Positions 59,659 to 64,000 of a stretch of DNA of 64,000 nucleotides are shown piece after piece (within the stretch, counting starts at the first letter, position 1; every line of letters starts with the position of its first letter). The notes under the pieces were generated by a model. It saw only the letters and a program-made list of their open reading frames with translations. It had not been told where the DNA came from and did not search any database. A program made the position numbers and the translations under genes. The DNA comes from Chloroflexota bacterium (GTDB taxonomy: Bacteria; Chloroflexota; Dehalococcoidia; UBA2979): the NCBI GenBank assembly GCA_009391845.1, contig QWJG01000001.1:14113-78112 (forward strand). Reading direction: 5' to 3'.

Positions 59659-60444
59659 CTAGAGGTCCTGGAAGCGAAGTCGCGCGCCCACCCGCGCGAA
59701 GCGCCCGAGCCCGCTGCTGCCCAGGTGGGCTGCCACGATCAGCTCCCCGCTCTCCATGAGCTGCGGGATCAGGCGGTGGCGCGTCGCGACCGCGGTCGGA
59801 TCGTCGCCGTCGAACATGTTGCCCCAGTCGGGTTCGTTGAGATTGATCTCGTCCACGACGGCATCGCCGAGCACGAACGCCTGCTGGCCCTCGGAGCGGA
59901 TGCGAATGCTGGTGTGCCCCGGAGTGTGTCCCGGCGTCGGCACCAGCGTCAGCGAGGCCGTCAGCGGAATCTCGCCCTCGATCAGCCTCACCACGCCCAG
60001 CGGTTCCAATGGCGCGAGCATCGTCTCCCAGTTCGTACCGCCTTGCGCGCCGTAATGCTCCCAGTCCGCGCGCGGGATCCAGTACTCGGCGTTCGGGAAC
60101 AGCGGCTGTCCGCTCTCCCGATCGATGTTCCAGCCGGTGTGGTCGCCATGAAGGTGCGTGAACACCACGATCTCCACCTGCGACGGCGCTACCTCCGCGG
60201 CTGCCAGCTCATCGAAGAGCGCGCCATCCGGCCCGTTGCCGGTATCCACCAGGATCGTGCGACCGTCGGCGCGCAACACCGCGGCGCCGCAGATCATCGT
60301 GATCTCGCCAGCGTCGTTCATCAGATCCGCGTACGCATTGACCTCGGTCGCGTCGACCTCAGGGAAGAGGCGCGGCGCCGGGAAGGCGAAGTGCGAGTCC
60401 ACGAGCGCGGTGATCTGGACCTTGCCGATTGTCGTGCGTTGCAT
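59659..60444 (-). CDS. Metallo-beta-lactamase-fold hydrolase
   Basis: 261 residues. Zn ligands in FTHLHGDHTGW (HxHxDH), PTPGHTPGHTSIRI and FVLGDAVVDE. The layout fits the AHL-lactonase/Rv2300-like MBL group. Substrate unknown. It starts 72 bases after the VOC gene on the same strand. Confidence 0.88.
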   Translation of the reverse strand: MQRTTIGKVQITALVDSHFAFPAPRLFPEVDATEVNAYADLMNDAGEITMICGAAVLRADGRTILVDTGNGPDGALFDELAAAEVAPSQVEIVVFTHLHGDHTGWNIDRESGQPLFPNAEYWIPRADWEHYGAQGGTNWETMLAPLEPLGVVRLIEGEIPLTASLTLVPTPGHTPGHTSIRIRSEGQQAFVLGDAVVDEINLNEPDWGNMFDGDDPTAVATRHRLIPQLMESGELIVAAHLGSSGLGRFARVGARLRFQDL

Positions 60445-60516
60445 CTGTGACCTTTCGGTATCGCGGGCCGGTATCGCGGGGCGGCTTGCCGGGAGGGTAT
60501 GGCGGGACGGGCTGGC

Positions 60517-60939
60517 TCAGCCCTCGTAGATGATGAACTCCACGAGGTTCTGCTCCGGGTCGCGCGTGTAGACCGAGGTGCCCCGCCCCTCGCCCGCGAG
60601 CGCACCGCCACGCATCGGCATCGGGCCCCGCTCGACCGCGGCGCCCGCCCCTTCGAGGACAGCGAGTATCTCCTCGACGGTCCCGTCCCAGACGAAACAG
60701 AGGTCTGCGCTGCCGGGCACGGCGTTCGGGCCGCGCAGCGTGAAGTCTTCGCGCTGCCAGAGCGCGGGCGGGTGCACGTTGATCTTCTGGTCGGGCCCGA
60801 CGCCGATCGCGGGTACGCCGTTGCCCGCGCGCCACTCGGCCTCGTAGAGAATCGGGAAGCCGAGGGCGCGGTAGAACTCGAGCAGTGGCGCGGGGTTGGC
60901 AGCCGGAATCGCGACGTGGTCGAAGCGCAGAACCGGCAT
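60517..60939 (-). CDS. VOC-family (glyoxalase-like) protein
   Basis: 140 residues. Two beta-alpha-beta-beta-beta modules: MPVLRFDHVAIPAANPAPLLEFYRALGFP and ADLCFVWDGTVEEILAVLEGAGAAVERGP. Metal ligands His8, a mid-chain His (KINVHPP) and Glu near DPEQNLVEFIIYE are in place. It resembles small VOC dioxygenase-like proteins. Lies 15 bases after sucD. Confidence 0.88.
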   Translation of the reverse strand: MPVLRFDHVAIPAANPAPLLEFYRALGFPILYEAEWRAGNGVPAIGVGPDQKINVHPPALWQREDFTLRGPNAVPGSADLCFVWDGTVEEILAVLEGAGAAVERGPMPMRGGALAGEGRGTSVYTRDPEQNLVEFIIYEG

Positions 60940-60954
60940 CGCAACCCCCGTTGG

Positions 60955-61836
60955 CTAGGTCAGCCCCAGCTCCTTGAGCACCCGCTGCATCGTCTCACCG
61001 ATCTGGGACGGCGATTCGACGACGGTCGCGCCGGCGTCGCGGAGCGCTTGCTGCTTCGCGGCGGCGGTGCCGGCCTTCCCGGCGATGATTGCGCCGGCAT
61101 GACCCATCCGGCGTCCGGGAGGTGCCGTCGCACCGGCGATGAAGGAGACCACTGGCTTGGTCATGTCTTTGACGTAGTCGGCAGCCTCTTGTTCCGCCGT
61201 GCCGCCGATCTCGCCAATCAGCACCACCGCGGCGGTGTCCGGGTCGTCCTGGAAGAGCTGGAGCGCTTCGCGCTGTGAGGTGCCGATGATCGGGTCACCC
61301 CCCACGCCGACGCTGCTGCTCTGGCCGATGCCGAGGCGGGTGAGCTGATCGACCGTCTCGTAGACCAGCGTGCCGGAGCGAGAAATCACCCCGACGCTGC
61401 CGGGCATGTACACGTCGATCGGCATGATGCCGGCGCGCGACCGCTCGGCGACGGAGATGACGCCCGGACAGTTCGGCCCGATTAGGCGCGTCGCCGACTG
61501 CTGGAGGTAGGCCTTCACCTTCACCATGTCCAGCGTCGGGATGCCCTCGGTGATGCAGATCGCGGTCGGGATGCCCGCGTCAGCAGCCTCGATGATCGCG
61601 TCGGCGGCGAAGGGGGCCGGCACGAAGATCAGCGCGATGTTCGCGTCGAACTCTCGGACGCCCTCGCGCACCGTGTTGAGGACCGGAATGTCGTTGATCA
61701 CCTGGCCACCGCGGCCGGGCGTGACGCCGCAGACGACGTTGGTGCCGAACGCCAACGAGGTGGCCGCTTCACGCTGGCCGGCGCCGCCGAAGCCCTGGAT
61801 GAGGACGCGACTGTCCTCGTTCATAATCACTGCCAT
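60955..61836 (-). CDS. sucD: Succinate-CoA ligase subunit alpha
   Basis: 293 residues. TCA-cycle step, succinyl-CoA to succinate with ATP or [24 protein letters not shown] (CoA site), [10 protein letters not shown], the phospho-His in [10 protein letters not shown], and [15 protein letters not shown]. The TCA enzyme often has GITGxxG in the first motif; here it is GFGGAGQ. AGGAG lies ten bases before the ATG; 11 bases after sucC. Confidence 0.94.
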   Translation of the reverse strand: MAVIMNEDSRVLIQGFGGAGQREAATSLAFGTNVVCGVTPGRGGQVINDIPVLNTVREGVREFDANIALIFVPAPFAADAIIEAADAGIPTAICITEGIPTLDMVKVKAYLQQSATRLIGPNCPGVISVAERSRAGIMPIDVYMPGSVGVISRSGTLVYETVDQLTRLGIGQSSSVGVGGDPIIGTSQREALQLFQDDPDTAAVVLIGEIGGTAEQEAADYVKDMTKPVVSFIAGATAPPGRRMGHAGAIIAGKAGTAAAKQQALRDAGATVVESPSQIGETMQRVLKELGLT

Positions 61837-61847
61837 CGAGGGCGCTC

Positions 61848-63017
61848 CTAGCTCGCGGCCGCGGCGGCTGCCACGGACTTCTGTGCCGCCTCGGCGAAGC
61901 CGTCGGCGCGAATGAGGTCGAGTCCGGACTCGTCGAGGATCTTCAGGCCCTCGGCGACGTTGGTGCCCGCTAGGCGGACGACGGTCGGCTGCGGCAGGAT
62001 CCCCTCGTTCTTCGCGATCACCACACCGTCGGCGATGATGTCGGTTCGGGCGAGGCCGCCGAAGATGTTGACCAGGACCGCTTTCACGTCCGGGTCGGCG
62101 CCGATGATCTTGAGCGCGGCCACCACGGCGTCCGCGCTGTTCGCCGTCCCGATATCGAGGAAGTTGGCGGGGCTGCCACCCTCGAACTGCAGCGCGTCCA
62201 GCGTGGCCATGGCCAGCCCGGCGCCGTTCACGAGGCAACCGATGTTGCCGTCCAGCTTCACGTAGTTCTCGATGCCGGCTTCCTTCGCCTCAACCTCGCG
62301 CGCCTCCTCCTGGGAGGTGTCGCGGAGTTCGGTGAGGCGCGGGTGCCGGAAGTCGGCGTTGTCGTCGGTGGAGAACTTGGCGTCCGCGGCCAGCAGCTTG
62401 CCGTCGGTCGTGACGACCAGCGGGTTGATCTCCACGATCGCGCCGTCGTTCTCGTTGAACGCGCGAACCACCGCCTCCATCAGCGCGGCGGCCGGCCGCA
62501 GCAGGTCGCCATCCAGCCCGATCGCGAAGGCGAGGGCGCGACCCTGGTACGGCTGGAAGCCGCAATGCGGGTAGATGAGCTGACGGTGAATCTGCTCGGG
62601 GGTCGAGTCGGCGACCTCCTCGATGTCCATTCCGCCGGCGGCGGAGGCGATCAAGATCGGCTTCCCGGCGGAGTTGTCGATCGCCACGCTGAGGTACAGC
62701 TCACGAGCGATCGAGATCTGTTCCTCGACGAGCACCGAGTGCACCGGCAGTCCCGCCGGGCCAGTCTGGTGCGTCACGAGTCGCATGCCCAGGATCGAAC
62801 GGGCCGCGTCGCGCGCTTCCTCGGAGGTGTTGGCAAGCTTCACGCCGCCACCCTTGCCGCGCCCGCCGGTGTGGGCCTGCGCCTTGACGACGACCTTGCC
62901 GCCCAACTCGCCCGCGATGATGTGGGCTTCCTCGGGTGTCCGGGCGACCCGTCCCCGCGGAACGGGAACGCCATAGTCGGCGAGGATCTCCTTCGCCTGG
63001 TATTCGTGCAGCTTCAT
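61848..63017 (-). CDS. sucC: Succinate-CoA ligase subunit beta
   Basis: 389 residues from [25 protein letters not shown]-grasp fold: [82 protein letters not shown] lies nine bases upstream. First gene of the sucCD operon; in-frame sequence upstream is non-coding. A 220-base divergent spacer separates it from the lipoprotein gene. Confidence 0.95.
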   Translation of the reverse strand: MKLHEYQAKEILADYGVPVPRGRVARTPEEAHIIAGELGGKVVVKAQAHTGGRGKGGGVKLANTSEEARDAARSILGMRLVTHQTGPAGLPVHSVLVEEQISIARELYLSVAIDNSAGKPILIASAAGGMDIEEVADSTPEQIHRQLIYPHCGFQPYQGRALAFAIGLDGDLLRPAAALMEAVVRAFNENDGAIVEINPLVVTTDGKLLAADAKFSTDDNADFRHPRLTELRDTSQEEAREVEAKEAGIENYVKLDGNIGCLVNGAGLAMATLDALQFEGGSPANFLDIGTANSADAVVAALKIIGADPDVKAVLVNIFGGLARTDIIADGVVIAKNEGILPQPTVVRLAGTNVAEGLKILDESGLDLIRADGFAEAAQKSVAAAAAAS

Positions 63018-63244
63018 GGACGCCGGCTCCATTCTTCGCCCGGTACGTGGCAAGGGCTGGGTCGCAAGGGGGCTGGGCCACGCGCGCGCGCGGCGCCTGA
63101 TGCGGTCAGCAGGTCGGGTGGCCCGAACTCGCCGCATCGTAGCATCGGGCGAAGTGCGAGCAAGGACGGGCGTATTCGCTCACCCGGCCCGTTCGCCGGG
63201 CGAGTACGATCAAGGTTCGCGACGACGGTGGGGAGCTGGTGCTC

Positions 63245-63931
63245 ATGCGCGCATGGTCAGGCTTGGCGGTGCTGCTTGCCGCACTGGCGATGAGCACCGC
63301 GTGCAGCGGTGACAACAAGGACGCGACCGCCTCGGTATCGCCAACCGCGTCGACAACTGCGGCCTCGGCGACGGTGAGCGCGGCGTCACCCGCCGATGCC
63401 TTCGCGGCGGTGCTGGCGGGATTCTCCACCGCCCAATTCCGCATCAGCTACACGTTCACCACCCGCTCGGCGGATCAGGAGTTCGTCGGGGCCTTGACCT
63501 GGGTGCGAGCAGCGGATGGGCGCGAGCGCTTCGAGACCAGTTCGCAGCAAGGTGACGAGGCCTTCGAGCTGGTGGTGATCACGGACGCGGCCGGTGAGCA
63601 GGTCACCTGCTTCGCCGTCAGTGGCTTCGATTCCTGCTTTGCCGGCGACGATGGCCCGTTTGGCGAGATCCCCAATCCGACCGAGATCGTCTTCCAGAAC
63701 GTCCTGGATCCGCTGCGCATCGATGGTGTCCGCGCGACCGCGACGCGCACCATCCTCGGTCGCGACGCCGCCTGCACCGAGGTCGATACGGACGAGGGCA
63801 CCTCGGAGGCCTGTATCGCCGAGGGCAACCTGCTGCTGATGGCGTCGTGGACCGCGCCGAACGGCGACGGCGGCAGCCTGGAGGCGACAGAACTGGCTGC
63901 GTCAGGAATGAGGGTCCGGATCGCGGGGTAG
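63245..63931 (+). CDS. Exported lipoprotein, LppX/LprG-like size, unknown
   Basis: 228 residues. Signal peptide with lipobox (LAALAMSTACSGD), a Thr/Ser/Ala-rich linker, then a beta-rich domain (FSTAQFRISYTFTTRSADQEFVGALTWVR; TEIVFQNVLDPL) with two Cys pairs. No catalytic motif seen. ATG 63245 has GGGGAG nine bases upstream; a GTG at 63239 is closer to the site than usual. Divergent from sucC. Confidence 0.75.
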   Translation: MRAWSGLAVLLAALAMSTACSGDNKDATASVSPTASTTAASATVSAASPADAFAAVLAGFSTAQFRISYTFTTRSADQEFVGALTWVRAADGRERFETSSQQGDEAFELVVITDAAGEQVTCFAVSGFDSCFAGDDGPFGEIPNPTEIVFQNVLDPLRIDGVRATATRTILGRDAACTEVDTDEGTSEACIAEGNLLLMASWTAPNGDGGSLEATELAASGMRVRIAG

Positions 63932-63959
63932 GCTCCTCAGGCTGAGATGAGGAACCACC

Positions 63960-64000
63960 GTGAGCTGTCCGCACTGCCGATCGAACACCGTGCACCCGCG
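63960..64000 (+). CDS. Start of a zinc-ribbon protein, cut by window end
   Basis: GTG at 63960 with GAGGA nine bases upstream. The visible 13 codons read MSCPHCRSNTVHP, a CxxC knuckle as in zinc-ribbon proteins. Nothing more can be said. Confidence 0.55.
   Translation, partial: MSCPHCRSNTVHP

Noticed and set aside
1..64000. CRISPR arrays, rRNA, tRNA, insertion sequences, phage or integrase genes
   Set aside because: None was seen on either strand by eye. tRNAs could be missed without a covariance-model search such as tRNAscan-SE.

Overview
The window is very GC-rich, with tightly packed genes and many GTG/TTG starts and ATGA or GTGA stop/start overlaps. Gene content and order (MEP isoprenoid genes between rpsB and ispG, single-membrane-type lipid genes, short EF-Ts, peptidase-MA lipoprotein-like genes, Trp T-box) suggest a Chloroflexota bacterium, perhaps Dehalococcoidia or Tepidiformia-like. 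That placement is inference from content, not a search result. No rRNA, tRNA, CRISPR array, IS element or phage module was seen.

Layout. 0-9.3 kb (+): a truncated methyltransferase and a small pyrophosphatase, then a tryptophan operon (trpE, a Nudix-DinB fusion, trpG, trpD, trpC, trpF, trpB). It is preceded by a Trp-specific T-box riboswitch with its own terminator, and by a possible second control element: a short leader ORF with tandem Trp codons that overlaps the trpE start. A frameshifted sulfotransferase follows. 9.3-12.3 kb (-): a radical-SAM/SPASM gene flanked by two rSAM-associated transferases and a small membrane protein. 12.4-18.1 kb (+): a CPBP protease, trpA, aroH, scpA, ribF, tyrS and an unknown gene. 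28.1-18.2 kb (-): acpS, nnr, fabD, two tandem fabF genes, recJ and an EF-G-like GTPase. 28.2-31.7 kb (+): folD, prfB with its programmed +1 frameshift, and a membrane-anchored MA-type peptidase. 45.0-31.8 kb (-): proS, then nusA-infB-rbfA-truB behind a candidate promoter and attenuator. Two HtrB-like acyltransferases, a degenerate PHP protein, a PimA-like glycosyltransferase, a CDP-alcohol phosphatidyltransferase and a degenerate thioredoxin-fold protein follow; together these resemble a phosphatidylinositol-mannoside type lipid locus. A flavin split-barrel gene lies within this stretch on the opposite strand.

45.1-50.5 kb is the most accessory-looking part. It holds an Erm/KsgA-type rRNA dimethylase with a possible leader peptide; an AniA/NirK copper nitrite reductase with a long perfect inverted repeat in its leader; a lipoprotein gene split by an in-frame TAA; and a convergent operon of a PAS protein, a membrane protein and an Rrf2-family regulator with three conserved cysteines. 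The nirK inverted repeat resembles a type-1 IscR operator, and part of it recurs upstream of the Rrf2 gene, so this looks like a self-contained Fe-S- or NO-controlled nitrite-reduction module.

58.6-50.6 kb (-): rpsB-tsf, then frr-uppS-cdsA-dxr-rseP, a small membrane protein and ispG; pyrH is missing from its usual place. 58.9-64 kb: an FmdB-like protein with a long serine tail, dtd, a metallo-beta-lactamase-fold hydrolase, a VOC protein, sucD-sucC, a lipoprotein, and the first codons of a zinc-ribbon protein at the window edge.
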